In this document: positions 44,744 through 54,575 of the stretch, one piece after another
Layout of the letters: the number at the start of each line of letters is the position of its first letter
How positions within the stretch are numbered: position 1 is the stretch's first letter
NCBI RefSeq assembly: GCF_000472545.1
Contig: NZ_AWZV01000011.1
Location: forward strand, 62,001-126,000
DNA: 64,000 nt
Source: Burkholderia sp. WSM2232
GTDB taxonomy: Bacteria; Pseudomonadota; Gammaproteobacteria; Burkholderiales; Burkholderiaceae
Direction: 5' to 3'
The notes under the pieces: generated by a model
What the model was told of the DNA's origin: nothing
The model's input: only the letters and a program-made list of their open reading frames with translations
Database searches by the model: none
Position numbers and translations under genes: made by a program

Positions 44744-46744
44744 TCAGGAGCCCGTGGTGAGCGGGTCTGCGGTATGGCTCGTCTGCACGCGCGGCCGGCG
44801 CAGCGTCAGTACAAATAATGCACCGCCTTGCGGCGCATTGCGCGCCACCAGCGTGCCGCCGCAATCGCGCGCGATCGAAGACGAAATCGCCAGGCCGAGC
44901 CCAAGGCCCTGCCCCATTTCCTTGGTGGTGAAGAACGGTTCGAATAGCCGCGGCAGTACGTCCTCGGGAATGCCTGGACCGTTGTCGCCGACCGCGAACG
45001 AGAGGCTGCCGCCAGTCACTTCGATGTGAACCGAAATGCGCGGCGCGGCCATGCCCGCGGTGGCGTCGAGTGCATTGCCGAGCAGATTGATCAGCACCTG
45101 CTCGAGGCGCAGATCGTCGCAATGCGCGATCAGGTCGGGATGATCGTCGGCAAGATCGAGGGGCGAGCGCGTGCCGCTTTCCACGTCGAATAATGCAAGA
45201 TCCAGCTCCACGCCCTGCAAGCGCTTCTGCAGCAGCGCCAGCGCATTGCGCAGCGCCCTCACCGCCGGCGCGCGCGCGCTGCGCGGCCGCGCCCGTCCGA
45301 CAAAGAGCTTCAACTGATTGGTGATCTTGCCCATGCGTTCGGTGAGCGCCGCGATCGCCTCCAGATTTTCGCGCGCCGACGCCTGATCGCCGCGCTCGAG
45401 CAACACCCGCGTGTTGTCGGAAAAGCCACGCAGTGCAGCGAGCGGCTGATTCAATTCATGCGTGATGCCGGCCGCCATCTGACCTAGCGCGGCCAGCTTG
45501 CTCGCCTGGATCAGTTCGTCGTGCGCGGCGCGCAGTTCCTGCTCGGCGCGCGTGCGCTCGGAGACTTCCTTCTGCAACTGCTCGTTCGCCTGTGAGAGAT
45601 CCGCGGTGCGTTCGGCGACGCGCTGGTTCAATTCAGCATATGCCTTCTGCAGCAGCGCGCGGCTGCGCATGACCTCGCGCACGCGCGCGCGACGCATTCT
45701 CCAGTAAAACGCGAGCAGCACCAGCGACACGTAGCCAAAGCCCGTGACGATGGTCGCGTTGCGCGCGTCGGCGTCGACGGGGCTCACCGGCGCCATGGTG
45801 ATCAGATGCCAGTCCGGCTCGCCCATGCCGCGCCGCGACGCGAGATAACGCGGCGCGTAGCGGCCGCCGCCGACGCGCACGATCTGCGCGTCGCCTTCCA
45901 GCTTGCGCTCGATCGTCACCGGCAGCGGCTCGATGGGCTGCTGCGCGTACTGGCGCGCCTGGTAGATGGAATCCGCGACCTGCCCGGAGAGCGGCCGGAT
46001 CGTATGGTATTTCCACGCCGGCACCGACGACAGAAAGATCACGCCATGATCGTCGGTGACCACGAGCGGCTCGAACGCGTCCGCGCCCTGAAACCACTCG
46101 AGATCGAGTTTGACGACCGCCACGCCGACTATCTTGCCGTCGCGCCTCACCGGCTGCGAAATGTAATAGCCCGGCGCCTGCGAAATCGTGCCGATGCCGA
46201 AGAAGCGGCCCACGCCGCCCTTGATCGCATCGACGAAATACGGCCGGAAGTGATAGCCCGCGCCGATGAAACTGCCCGGCCCGTGCCAGTTGCTCGCGGC
46301 CACGCAGTAGCCGTTCAGCGGAATGATGTAGGTCACCGTCGCGCGTGCGTGACGGTTCAGGTCTTCGAGATAGAGATTCGCGCGCTTCACGTTGGCGGGC
46401 GACGGATCGACCAGCACGTCCTGCACGATCGGATGCTCGGCGAGCAGATACGGCAGCGACTCATAGCGCTCGAGCGTGCTTTTCAGCGAACTGGTGGTGC
46501 GGTCGACGCGCCCGGCGGCATTCAACCGCAAACTGTCGATGCCGCTTTGCCACGCGACGCTGTAGGTGAGCCAGCACGCCGCAACGAGCCCGGCGACGAG
46601 CGCGAAGAGGATCAGCAGGCGGCGGGTCACGTTGGCAATATCCGAAGGGGTGTGATCGGATATTGTGGCATAAGGCGAAGTGCCCTCGGCGTGAGCTTCC
46701 TCGGCCGAGGGCACTGGGGTTGGGCGCGCGGTCACCGGTTGCAT
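44744..46744 (-). CDS. dctB: C4-dicarboxylate sensor histidine kinase
   Basis: 666-residue membrane sensor. Helix near 42-64, a large periplasmic double-PAS/Cache-type domain (about 65-350, including YIIPLNGYCVAASNW and GIGTISQAPGYYISQPV), second helix near 355-372, a coiled coil, then dimerisation/phosphoacceptor AAGITHELNQPLAALRGF and ATPase motifs NLLGNALDA, DNGPGIPEDV and GLGLGLAIS. It senses succinate, malate or fumarate outside the inner membrane. The proposed start has no clear ribosome site. It lies 61 bp after dctA. Confidence 0.92.
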   Translation of the reverse strand: MQPVTARPTPVPSAEEAHAEGTSPYATISDHTPSDIANVTRRLLILFALVAGLVAACWLTYSVAWQSGIDSLRLNAAGRVDRTTSSLKSTLERYESLPYLLAEHPIVQDVLVDPSPANVKRANLYLEDLNRHARATVTYIIPLNGYCVAASNWHGPGSFIGAGYHFRPYFVDAIKGGVGRFFGIGTISQAPGYYISQPVRRDGKIVGVAVVKLDLEWFQGADAFEPLVVTDDHGVIFLSSVPAWKYHTIRPLSGQVADSIYQARQYAQQPIEPLPVTIERKLEGDAQIVRVGGGRYAPRYLASRRGMGEPDWHLITMAPVSPVDADARNATIVTGFGYVSLVLLAFYWRMRRARVREVMRSRALLQKAYAELNQRVAERTADLSQANEQLQKEVSERTRAEQELRAAHDELIQASKLAALGQMAAGITHELNQPLAALRGFSDNTRVLLERGDQASARENLEAIAALTERMGKITNQLKLFVGRARPRSARAPAVRALRNALALLQKRLQGVELDLALFDVESGTRSPLDLADDHPDLIAHCDDLRLEQVLINLLGNALDATAGMAAPRISVHIEVTGGSLSFAVGDNGPGIPEDVLPRLFEPFFTTKEMGQGLGLGLAISSSIARDCGGTLVARNAPQGGALFVLTLRRPRVQTSHTADPLTTGS

Positions 46745-46805
46745 GTTCAGGTGTCCGCGGCCGCAAGGATCATGTTTTTTCAGGCAATGCCAGACACGGT
46801 CCGGC

Positions 46806-48086
46806 TCAGACGCCGGCCGGTTCCTTGAGCGGCACGTCGCCCTTCAGCGCGGCGTTCAGCTTGCTGCGGTCGAGTTCCTTTTCCCATGCCGACACGACCA
46901 CCGTCGCCACGCCGTTGCCGACGATGTTGGTCAGCGCACGGCATTCGCTCATGAAGCGGTCAATGCCGAGAATCAGCACCATGCCCGACAGCGGAATGGT
47001 CGGCACTACGGCGAGCGTTGCGGCCAGCGTGATGAAGCCCGCGCCGGTCACGCCGCTAGCACCCTTCGAAGTCAGCATGGTCACCGCGAGCAGCGTGAGC
47101 TGCTGCGTCCACGTGAGGTCGGTGTTGGTTGCCTGGGCGATGAACAGCACGGCCATCGTCATGTAGATGTTGGTGCCGTCGAGGTTGAACGAGTAACCGG
47201 TCGGCACCACGAGACCCACCACCGAGCGCGAGCAGCCGAGCTTCTCGAGCTTCAGCATCAGTTGCGGCAACGCGGCTTCCGAGGAGCTCGTGCCGAGCAC
47301 GATCAGCATCTCTTCCTTGATGTACGCGATGAAGCGCAGCACATTGAAGCCCACCGCGCGCGCGATGATGCCGAGCACCACGACCACGAATACGATCGAC
47401 GTCAGATAGAACGTGCCGATCAGCTTGAGCATGGGCAGCAGCGAGCCGATGCCGTACTTGCCGATGGTGAACGCCATCGCGCCGAACGCGCCGATCGGCG
47501 CCAGCTTCGTGATGATTCCCACCATGCCGAAGAGGATGCTCGACAGGCTTTCGATGAAGCTCGTCACCGGCTTGCCGCGCTCGCCGACATGGGCGAGCAC
47601 CGCGCCGAACAGCAGCGCGATCAGCAGGATCTGCAGGATCTCACCTTGCGAGAACGCCGACACCAGCGTGTCCGGAATGATGTGCATGAGGAAGTCGACG
47701 GTGGTCTGGCCGTGCGCCTTCGCGGCGTACGACGCGACTTCCTTGCCGTTCAGCGTAGTGGGATCGACATTGAAGCCGACGCCCGGACGCAGCAGGTGCG
47801 TCGCGGCGAGGCCGAGCAGCAGCGCGAACGTGGAGACGACCTCGAAGTACAAGAGCGCCTTGCCGCCGACACGGCCCACCTTCTTCATGTCTTCCATGCC
47901 AGCGATGCCCGTCACCACCGTACAGAAGATGATCGGTCCGATCACCATCTTGATGAGCTTGATGAATGCGTCGCCGAGCGGCTTCATATCGACGGCGAGA
48001 GTCGGATAGTAATGTCCGAGCGCAATGCCGATGATGATCGCCACGATCACCTGGACGTACAGCACTTTGTGGATAGGTTTCTTCAC
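46806..48086 (-). CDS. dctA: C4-dicarboxylate/proton symporter
   Basis: 426-residue transporter of the glutamate/dicarboxylate family for succinate, fumarate and malate. Features: [20 protein letters not shown], the serine-rich hairpin [29 protein letters not shown] and [13 protein letters not shown] plus [17 protein letters not shown] 48086 is the likely start, with AGGA upstream and the normal family N terminus KKPIHKVL; the frame is open 100 codons further without support. It is first in dctA-dctB-dctD and driven by a sigma54 promoter. Confidence 0.95.
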   Translation of the reverse strand: MKKPIHKVLYVQVIVAIIIGIALGHYYPTLAVDMKPLGDAFIKLIKMVIGPIIFCTVVTGIAGMEDMKKVGRVGGKALLYFEVVSTFALLLGLAATHLLRPGVGFNVDPTTLNGKEVASYAAKAHGQTTVDFLMHIIPDTLVSAFSQGEILQILLIALLFGAVLAHVGERGKPVTSFIESLSSILFGMVGIITKLAPIGAFGAMAFTIGKYGIGSLLPMLKLIGTFYLTSIVFVVVVLGIIARAVGFNVLRFIAYIKEEMLIVLGTSSSEAALPQLMLKLEKLGCSRSVVGLVVPTGYSFNLDGTNIYMTMAVLFIAQATNTDLTWTQQLTLLAVTMLTSKGASGVTGAGFITLAATLAVVPTIPLSGMVLILGIDRFMSECRALTNIVGNGVATVVVSAWEKELDRSKLNAALKGDVPLKEPAGV

Positions 48087-48273
48087 GATGTTTCCTGCGA
48101 TGTGGGTGAGCTCATGGCCTGCCACGCTGCGCATCATGCGAACGAATGATCGTCGCCTCTGCACGGCATTAGGCCGCGACAAGACGACGAATTCAGAAAT
48201 ACCAGGAAGGGAAATCGGACATCGTTGTCTCCTTGCTTTAGTTGTCGGACCGTTGCGGCCGCGCCATCTATTT

Positions 48274-48289
48274 TGCAAGGTCGATGCCA
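48274..48289 (-). promoter_or_regulatory. Sigma54 (-24/-12) promoter of dctA
   Basis: Minus strand TGGCAT-CGACC-TTGCA, full match to the RpoN consensus with GG-N10-GC. Predicted start near 48263, leaving a leader of about 175 nt to GTG 48086. Confidence 0.88.
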
Positions 48290-48351
48290 GCTTGATGCCT
48301 AAGACATACCCTTGATTCGTAACGATTTTCCACAAGGGCACGGCGTAAGGC

Positions 48352-48431
48352 TTCCGGGATTCCGGAAATCCGGATTCCACGCGTCGGGAAACCCGGAATG
48401 GATAACTGCACAGCGTCCGGGAAAACCCGGA
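48352..48431. promoter_or_regulatory. Three phased palindromes: probable DctD upstream activating sites
   Basis: Inverted repeats TTCCGG-GATT-CCGGAA (48352-48367), CGGG-AAA-CCCG (48385-48395, flanked by T and GA) and TCCGGG-AAAA-CCCGGA (48416-48431). Centres are 31 and 33 bp apart, about three helical turns, and lie roughly 95-160 bp upstream of the sigma54 start. The region is also just downstream of the ABC ATPase stop (48460). Confidence 0.75.
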
Positions 48432-48459
48432 GCCTTTTCTGGCGGGCTTCCCCCGGTTT

Positions 48460-49530
48460 TCAGGCGTTGCCTTCCTCGAGCACCAGCAGGTTCTCGTGCG
48501 AGAAACCGAGCGAGACAGGCTGACCCCGCTCGGGTAAACCGCGATTCGGGTCGTTGAACACGTCGAGCGAAATGACGGCGTCTTTCACGCGCGTTCTGAT
48601 ACGCACCACCGCGCCGAGGAAATTCACTTCCTCCACGGTCGCATTCAGCGTGTTGCGGCCGGGCGCCGCCGGCTCCAGCACGATCGCTTCCGGGCGCAGC
48701 GCGAGCAGGCGCTTTTTGCCTGCATCGCCGGCCGGCAGTTCCTGGGTCGTGATGAGCTCCTGGCCGTCCACCGCCATCCTGCCGGTTGCCGGGTCGACGA
48801 CGTGGCCGGCCAGGATGTTCAGCGTGCCGACGAACGACGCGACAAAGCGCGTGCGCGGATAGTTGTAGATCTCCGAAGGCGAGCCAATTTGCTCGACGCG
48901 CCCTTCGTTCATCACGACGATGCGGTCGGAAATGGACAGCGCCTCTTCCTGGTCGTGCGTGACGAAAATCGACGTGATGCCGAGCTCACGCTGCAACGCG
49001 CGAATGTCCTGGCGCAACGAGATGCGGATTTTTGCGTCGAGCGCCGAGAGCGGCTCGTCGAGCAGCAACACCTGCGGCTTGCCCGCGAGCGCGCGCGCAA
49101 GGGCGACGCGCTGTTGCTGGCCGCCCGACAATTGCCACGGATAACGGCCGCCCAACTGCGGCAATTTGATCAGATGCAGCATTTCTTCCACGCGCTGACT
49201 GATCTCCGCCTGCGGCCGGTGCGTAATCTTCAATCCGAAGCCAATGTTCTCCGCCACCGTCATGTTCGGAAACAGCGCGTACGACTGGAACACCATGCCG
49301 ACCTTGCGCTGGCGCGTGCGCAAATGCGTGACGTCCTTGTTGTCGAGCCGGATCGCACCGCGCGTGGGCGTTTCGAAGCCGGCGATCATGCGCAGCACGG
49401 TCGTCTTGCCGCACCCCGACGGCCCCAGAAACGTGATGAACTCGCCGCGCTCGATCTTCATGTCGAAGTGATGCAGCGCGATGTTCGCCCCAAACGACTT
49501 GTGCAGATTTTCGATCTCGAGAAATGCCAT
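48460..49530 (-). CDS. ABC transporter ATP-binding protein (PotA/FbpC-like)
   Basis: 356-residue ATPase of an importer. Walker [10 protein letters not shown]-loop [14 protein letters not shown], signature [15 protein letters not shown], Walker [12 protein letters not shown] and a C-terminal TOBE domain (about 280-350) typical of importers for polyamines, iron, phosphonates or sugar phosphates. Last gene of the run GDPD-binding protein-permease-permease-ATPase. Confidence 0.9.
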   Translation of the reverse strand: MAFLEIENLHKSFGANIALHHFDMKIERGEFITFLGPSGCGKTTVLRMIAGFETPTRGAIRLDNKDVTHLRTRQRKVGMVFQSYALFPNMTVAENIGFGLKITHRPQAEISQRVEEMLHLIKLPQLGGRYPWQLSGGQQQRVALARALAGKPQVLLLDEPLSALDAKIRISLRQDIRALQRELGITSIFVTHDQEEALSISDRIVVMNEGRVEQIGSPSEIYNYPRTRFVASFVGTLNILAGHVVDPATGRMAVDGQELITTQELPAGDAGKKRLLALRPEAIVLEPAAPGRNTLNATVEEVNFLGAVVRIRTRVKDAVISLDVFNDPNRGLPERGQPVSLGFSHENLLVLEEGNA

Positions 49531-49576
49531 GATTCGCCGCCTCAGTGAGTCAAACGCAGTGTGCGAAGCTTGCGCC

Positions 49577-50368
49577 TCAAAGTTTCTGGCCGGCTGCCGC
49601 GCGGGCTGAGCCGAACACCTGGATCAGCCCCATCGACGCCCACGTGATCATGAACGCGATGATCGCAAGCGCCGACGGCTCATATGCGCGGTTTGCGCCG
49701 ATCAGCTGCAGGTACGGGCCGAACGCGGGCCGGTCGAGCAGGCTCGCGAGCGTGAATTCGCCGATCACCACCGCAAACGTGAGAAACGCGCCGGACAGAA
49801 TGCCCGAGCGGATATTCGGAAAGATCACCTTGAAGAGAATGGTCGGCCAGTTCGCGCCGAGACACTCGGCGGCTTCCGTGAGCGAGCGCACGTCCACCGC
49901 ACGCAAGCCCGCATCCACCGCGCGATACATGTAGGGCAGCGCGAGCGTCACGTAGCCGAATACGAGCAGCAGATCCGTCGCGCGCTCGTTGCTCGTGAGC
50001 GGCAGGATCGAACTGCTGTTGTAGATGCGCAGATAGCCGAACACGATCACGATGGCCGGCACCACCAGCGGCAGCAGCGTTATGAATTCGACCACCGGCC
50101 GCAGCTTCGGCAAACGCAATTGCACCCAGTACGCCGTCGGCACGACGAGCAGAATGCCGACAACGATCGTCAGCAAGGCCATCAGGATCGAATAGCCAAA
50201 CGACGCCTGAAAGCGCGGATCACTCAGCACCACGCTGTACGCTTCGAAGCTGTAAGTGCCGCGCTTCATCCGCAAGCTGAATTCGAAGGTGGCGATGAGC
50301 GGAATCAGAAAGTACAGCGAACCGATCACCGTTGCGGTCCATGCGCCCACGCGCGATTGGCTTTTCAT
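49577..50368 (-). CDS. ABC transporter permease (second, PotC-like)
   Basis: 263-residue inner-membrane protein with six predicted helices and the EAA loop EAAECLGANWPTILFKVIFP contacting the ATPase. Its ATG overlaps the stop codon of the first permease by 4 bp, suggesting coupled translation and a heterodimer. Confidence 0.9.
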   Translation of the reverse strand: MKSQSRVGAWTATVIGSLYFLIPLIATFEFSLRMKRGTYSFEAYSVVLSDPRFQASFGYSILMALLTIVVGILLVVPTAYWVQLRLPKLRPVVEFITLLPLVVPAIVIVFGYLRIYNSSSILPLTSNERATDLLLVFGYVTLALPYMYRAVDAGLRAVDVRSLTEAAECLGANWPTILFKVIFPNIRSGILSGAFLTFAVVIGEFTLASLLDRPAFGPYLQLIGANRAYEPSALAIIAFMITWASMGLIQVFGSARAAAGQKL

Positions 50369-51300
50369 CGGCGGCCCCTTTCGGCGCGCGAGCGCAGCCA
50401 GATGTAGCCGCCGTTCGACAGGCCCGTGACGAGCACCATGCCCAACGCGAGCGCGTAGCCGAGATTCTGGTTATGCATGACGTCCCCGCGAATTTGCGCA
50501 AACAGCAGGATCGGCACGATGTTCAGCGAGCTGCCGGTCAGCGCGTACGCTGTCGCCACCGCGCCGAATGCATTGGCAAACAGCAGCAGCGTCGCGCCGA
50601 GCACGCTCGGCCACAGCACCGGCAGCGCGACATGACGCCAGTATTGAAAGGCGGTGCCGCCAAGGCAATCGCAGGCTTCGCGCCACTCGCGCTTGAGGCC
50701 GTCTAGCGCGGGCGTGACGATGAGCACCATCAACGGAATCTGGAAGTACAGGTAGGTGAGCGTAAGGCCCGAAAAACTGAGGATGCTGAAACCCGTCGAA
50801 TACAAATTAAAGCCGAGGTATTTCTTCAGCAGGACCGTGACGAGCCCAACGCGTCCCAGTGTGCAGATGAACGCGAACGCGAGCGGCACACCGGCGAAAT
50901 TCGACGCGACACCGGAGAAGGTCATCAACGTAGGACGAATCCAGCGCGGCAGCTTGCCCTGCACCGCGGCCCACGCGAGCAGCGAGCCGATCAGCGCACC
51001 GCCCGCCGCGGACGCCGCGCTCACCTTGAAGCTGATCCAGTAGGCGTCGAGCACCGAGGGCTGCAACAGATCGCGCAGATTGGCGAGCGTGAAGTGGCCT
51101 TGCGCATCCTGGAATGCACCGACCATCAGAAAGCCGGTGGGCAAAATCAGGAACAACAGCGCGAATGTGAAGAACGGCACGACGCCGATCCAGGCCAGCA
51201 TCTGCGACGCGCGGCCCGGCCCGTCGACGCGCGGCGCCGGCGTGGGCACAGGCACCGGCAAATCCGGCTGCACCGATCCAGCATCCGATGAAGCGCTCAT
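50365..51300 (-). CDS. ABC transporter permease (first, PotB-like)
   Basis: 311-residue inner-membrane protein with six helices after a Pro-rich cytoplasmic N terminus (QPDLPVPVPTPAPRVDGPG). EAA loop REACDCLGGTAFQYWRHVAL. It overlaps the next permease by 4 bp and follows the binding-protein gene by 99 bp. Confidence 0.9.
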   Translation of the reverse strand: MSASSDAGSVQPDLPVPVPTPAPRVDGPGRASQMLAWIGVVPFFTFALLFLILPTGFLMVGAFQDAQGHFTLANLRDLLQPSVLDAYWISFKVSAASAAGGALIGSLLAWAAVQGKLPRWIRPTLMTFSGVASNFAGVPLAFAFICTLGRVGLVTVLLKKYLGFNLYSTGFSILSFSGLTLTYLYFQIPLMVLIVTPALDGLKREWREACDCLGGTAFQYWRHVALPVLWPSVLGATLLLFANAFGAVATAYALTGSSLNIVPILLFAQIRGDVMHNQNLGYALALGMVLVTGLSNGGYIWLRSRAERGRR

Positions 51301-51399
51301 AGCTCACCCTCTGGGCTTGAAAACCAATGCCGCGGATTGCCGTCCGTTGTGAACGGCACCGCGGCGCACTTCCATCACGCGACCTCAGTCAAGCTGCAA

Positions 51400-52512
51400 T
51401 TACTTGACGTTCGCGCCCACCACTTCGTCCCAATGCTTGGTGATGGTTTCCTTGTACGCGTCCTGCTGCTGCAGTGTCGGGAACACCACGTTCTTGTATG
51501 AACTCGGCGGCGGCAGTTTGTCGAGCAGCGCTTGCGGCACCTTCTTTGCCGCCACCAGTTCGTTGTAGCGCATCGGATGGCAATAGCCGGTCAGCCAGCC
51601 GATCTGGCCTTCGTCCGAATACAGGTATTCCATCCACAGTTTGGCTGCGTTCGGATGCGGCGCGTAGGCGCTGATCGCCTGAACATAGACGCCCGCCACC
51701 ACGCCCGTTTTCGGAATCACCACCTGAACCTTCGGGTTGCCCTTGAGCGTGTCGCGGTCGGCGAGCGCGTTGTAGTCCCAACGCACGACGATTGGCGTTG
51801 TGCCCTGCGCAAGCGAGGCCGCCTTGCCGATCACCGGCACGAAGTTGCCACTCTTGTTCAGGTCGGCGAAGAACTTGAGGCCAGCTTTATCGGCCTTGGA
51901 CGCGTCGCCTTTGCTTTGCGAAAGGCCCGCCGCATAAACCGCCTGGATTGCCTGGTTCGCGGAACGCGGGTCGCCGGCAAGCGACACAGCGTTCTTGTAG
52001 TCGGACTTGAGCAGGTCGCTCCAGTCGGCGGGCGCCTTGTCGATCATGTCGGCGTTCACTTCGAATGCGAGCACGCCGTAGTAGTCGCCATACCAGTAGC
52101 CGTCCGGATCCTTCGACTCCTTCGGAATCGAATTCCACGTCGAGACCTTATACGGTTGCAGGAGCCCTTCGGCCTTCGCAGTCGGACCAAACGACAGACC
52201 CACGTCGATCACATCCGGCGCTTGCGGGCCCTTGTTGCCCTTGTTTGCCTTGATGGCTTCCACTTCGTCGCCAGAGCCCGCGTCCGGATTGAGTTCGTTG
52301 ATCTTGATGCCGTACTTCTTCTGGAAGCCCGCGACGAGTTGCCCGTAGTTGCACCAGTCGTGCGGCAATGCGATCACGGTGAGCTGGCCTTCCTGCTTCG
52401 CAGCGGCAATCAGTGCGTCGAGCGGCGCGGCACTGGCGCCGCTCGCGCCGGCGGCGGCCACGCCCGCGGCGGCCGACATCGAAAGTACCCGAGCTAACAC
52501 GGTGCGGTTCAT
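51400..52512 (-). CDS. ABC transporter periplasmic substrate-binding protein
   Basis: 370 residues with a Sec signal peptide (1-29, ends GASA). Type II periplasmic binding fold: DALIAAAKQEGQLTVIALPH, APDVIDVGLSFGP, GYWYGDYYGVLAFEVNADM and the C-terminal GYCHPMRYNELVAAKKVP. It belongs to the extracellular solute-binding group that serves iron, phosphonate and phosphate-ester importers. The neighbouring phosphodiesterase suggests a glycerophosphodiester or related ligand, but sequence alone does not show it. Confidence 0.88.
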   Translation of the reverse strand: MNRTVLARVLSMSAAAGVAAAGASGASAAPLDALIAAAKQEGQLTVIALPHDWCNYGQLVAGFQKKYGIKINELNPDAGSGDEVEAIKANKGNKGPQAPDVIDVGLSFGPTAKAEGLLQPYKVSTWNSIPKESKDPDGYWYGDYYGVLAFEVNADMIDKAPADWSDLLKSDYKNAVSLAGDPRSANQAIQAVYAAGLSQSKGDASKADKAGLKFFADLNKSGNFVPVIGKAASLAQGTTPIVVRWDYNALADRDTLKGNPKVQVVIPKTGVVAGVYVQAISAYAPHPNAAKLWMEYLYSDEGQIGWLTGYCHPMRYNELVAAKKVPQALLDKLPPPSSYKNVVFPTLQQQDAYKETITKHWDEVVGANVK

Positions 52513-52678
52513 AGTTTCCCCATCCTCTGCCGAAATTGTTGCGTTTGGAAAGTTTCTGATTCGACTTCAAGGGCGCGAGGCATCCGCCTTCGCGTGCCCG
52601 TGTCTGCGTGCGTGCGCGCGCGTGCAGCGGTCTGTGCGTCTTCGCGGGCCCATGCCATGCCCGCGCCGGTTGCGGCGT

Positions 52679-53443
52679 TTAAAGCATGTCGTGCTGCAGC
52701 TTATCGATGCGATCTGTACAAATCATGTCGACGCCCCATTGCGCGAGCAATTGCGCACGCGCCGGGTCGTTCACCGTATAGGCAAGTACGTGCAGACCGG
52801 CCGCACGGATTTCGGCGACGAGCGGTTCGGTCAGGTAACGGTGGCTTGCGTGCAAGGACACGCAGTCCAGTTCGCGCACGATGCGCAGCCAGTCCGCCGG
52901 CACTTCCTCGAACAGCATGCCGCGCCGCAATGAAGGCGCCGCGTCGCGCGCAGCCGCTAGTGCCTCGAACGAGAACGACGACAGGAGCGGCGGCGTCTGA
53001 CCTTGCCACAACTCGAGCGCGGCGCTTGCGACCAGTCGGCCGGTGATCTCGTCGCGGCCCGGACACGGCTTGATTTCGATGTTTGCCGCAATGCCTTTGC
53101 GCGCGCAACGCGCGGCTGCATCGGCAAGCGTGGGTAGACGTGTGCCCGCGAATTGCGGCCCGTACCACGCGCCTGCGTCCAGCAACGCAAGCTGCGCCCA
53201 GCTGTACACCGCCGCCGCACCGTACCCGTTGGTGGTGCGCTCGAGCGTGTCGTCGTGCAGCAGGAACAGTTGATTGTCTGAGGAGAGCTTGGCGTCGAAT
53301 TCGACCATGCGGTAGCCGTAGCGCACGCAGGCGTCAAAGCCTGCAAGCGTATTCTCCGGCGCGAGCGTGCCGCCGCAGCGGTGCGCAACGAGCCGCGGAT
53401 ATGGCCAGTCTGCAGGCGTTGCGCGATCGATCCCGTTTGCCAC
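52679..53443 (-). CDS. Glycerophosphodiester phosphodiesterase
   Basis: 254-residue TIM-barrel enzyme of the UgpQ type, cytoplasmic (no signal peptide). Catalytic motifs VAHRCGGTLAPENTLAGF, EFDAKLSSD (metal Glu/Asp) and LLHDDTLERTTNG. It hydrolyses deacylated phospholipid headgroups to sn-glycerol-3-phosphate and an alcohol. GTG 53443 has AAAGGTG upstream. It heads the importer operon, 166 bp before the binding-protein gene, which fits import followed by hydrolysis. Confidence 0.9.
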   Translation of the reverse strand: MANGIDRATPADWPYPRLVAHRCGGTLAPENTLAGFDACVRYGYRMVEFDAKLSSDNQLFLLHDDTLERTTNGYGAAAVYSWAQLALLDAGAWYGPQFAGTRLPTLADAAARCARKGIAANIEIKPCPGRDEITGRLVASAALELWQGQTPPLLSSFSFEALAAARDAAPSLRRGMLFEEVPADWLRIVRELDCVSLHASHRYLTEPLVAEIRAAGLHVLAYTVNDPARAQLLAQWGVDMICTDRIDKLQHDML

Positions 53444-53548
53444 GTGCCGTCACCTTTCACTCAGATAAAGCGCATTCGTGATGCGCCGATGCCTGCGGTC
53501 TTGTCAAAAAGCGCCATGAAATGCGCGAAAGCACACATCGACTTTGCA

Positions 53549-53569
53549 TTCGAACATTCGATGTTCGAA
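53549..53569. promoter_or_regulatory. Palindromic operator, probably for the adjacent DeoR-family regulator
   Basis: Arms TTCGAACAT and ATGTTCGAA separated by 3 nt, in the 306-bp AT-rich region between the divergent phosphodiesterase and regulator genes (53444-53749). CGAACAT/ATGTTCG are the half-sites seen in GlpR operators of the same protein family, here facing outward. A second inverted repeat, GACATCGT/ACGATGTC, spans 53666-53701 nearer the regulator, next to a TTGACA at 53664-53669. Confidence 0.6.
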
Positions 53570-53749
53570 CGAAGCGCCACTTCGATTTGCGAAGGCTAAA
53601 TTCAAATACACAAACTTGCAAGCTACCAAAAAAATACAACACAATCCGGCTGAAGTAGTACGCTTGACATCGTCCCGACACACATTCGTGGCCACGATGT
53701 CACTGGTTAACACACGTCGTGCGAGCGCCTTCGCATCCAAGGAAAATGC

Positions 53750-54520
53750 ATGTGGCAGGAAGACCGTCATCAGAGAATACGCGCGTTATTGTCGACGCTG
53801 CATCGGGTATCCACCGAGCGCATCATGGCGGACCTCGGCGTGTCGCGCGAAACGGTGCGGCGCGACCTGCTCGATCTCGAAGCGCTCGGTGAATTGCGCC
53901 GCGTACATGGCGGCGCGATCCGGCCGGCCGACGAAGCGCCAATTGCCGAGCGCGCGCACATGCGTGTCAAATCCAAAACGGCGATTGCGAAGGCGGCAAC
54001 CGGACTGATTGCCAGCGGGCAGACGCTGTTCATCGACGCCGGCACCACCACCGCCGCGCTCGCCGAAGAACTGGCCAAGCTCGCTAACCTGACCATTGTC
54101 ACGAATTCAATCGACGTCGCGTTGAAGCTGCGCGGCGCAACGGAACAGACAGAAGCCGCCAACGAAGTGATTCTGCTTGGCGGCACGATCAGCGACCGCG
54201 CGATGGCGACCACTGGCGCCACTACCGTGCTCGACATTCAGCGCTACCGTGCTGACCTTGCGCTGCTGTCGCCGGTGGGCGTCGACCACCGGCATGGCGC
54301 GACCAATTACGATCACGCGGAAACCGAGGTGGCGCGCGCAATGGTCGCGAATGCGGACCGTGTGGCGATTCTCGCCGACTACAGCAAGATCGGTCAGCGC
54401 AGCCGGATTTCTTATTGTCCGGTAGAGCGGATCGACGTGCTCGTCACCAACAAGAAAGCCGCCGACGCAGCCGATTTCAGTGCGCTGAAAAAGAAGCTCG
54501 ATGAAGTGGTGCTGGCATAG
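53750..54520 (+). CDS. DeoR-family transcriptional regulator
   Basis: 256-residue repressor type: N-terminal helix-turn-helix (about 6-55; VSTERIMADLGVSRETVRRD, then LRRVHGGAIRP) and DeoR C-terminal sensor with DAGTTTAALAEELAK, VTNSIDVAL and LLGGTISDRAMATTGATTV, which binds phosphorylated sugars in relatives such as GlpR. ATG 53750 follows AAGGA. It faces away from the phosphodiesterase/importer genes and probably controls them. Confidence 0.9.
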   Translation: MWQEDRHQRIRALLSTLHRVSTERIMADLGVSRETVRRDLLDLEALGELRRVHGGAIRPADEAPIAERAHMRVKSKTAIAKAATGLIASGQTLFIDAGTTTAALAEELAKLANLTIVTNSIDVALKLRGATEQTEAANEVILLGGTISDRAMATTGATTVLDIQRYRADLALLSPVGVDHRHGATNYDHAETEVARAMVANADRVAILADYSKIGQRSRISYCPVERIDVLVTNKKAADAADFSALKKKLDEVVLA

Positions 54521-54575
54521 CGCCTGAAGCGCCAGGCGTTGTGCGATGGCGCGCCACATGCCGATCTGCCGGCAG

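Noticed and set aside
53664..53669. TTGACA as -35 of the DeoR gene
   Set aside because: Sequence 17 bp downstream (CGTGGC) is not a -10; noted only as part of the inverted-repeat region.
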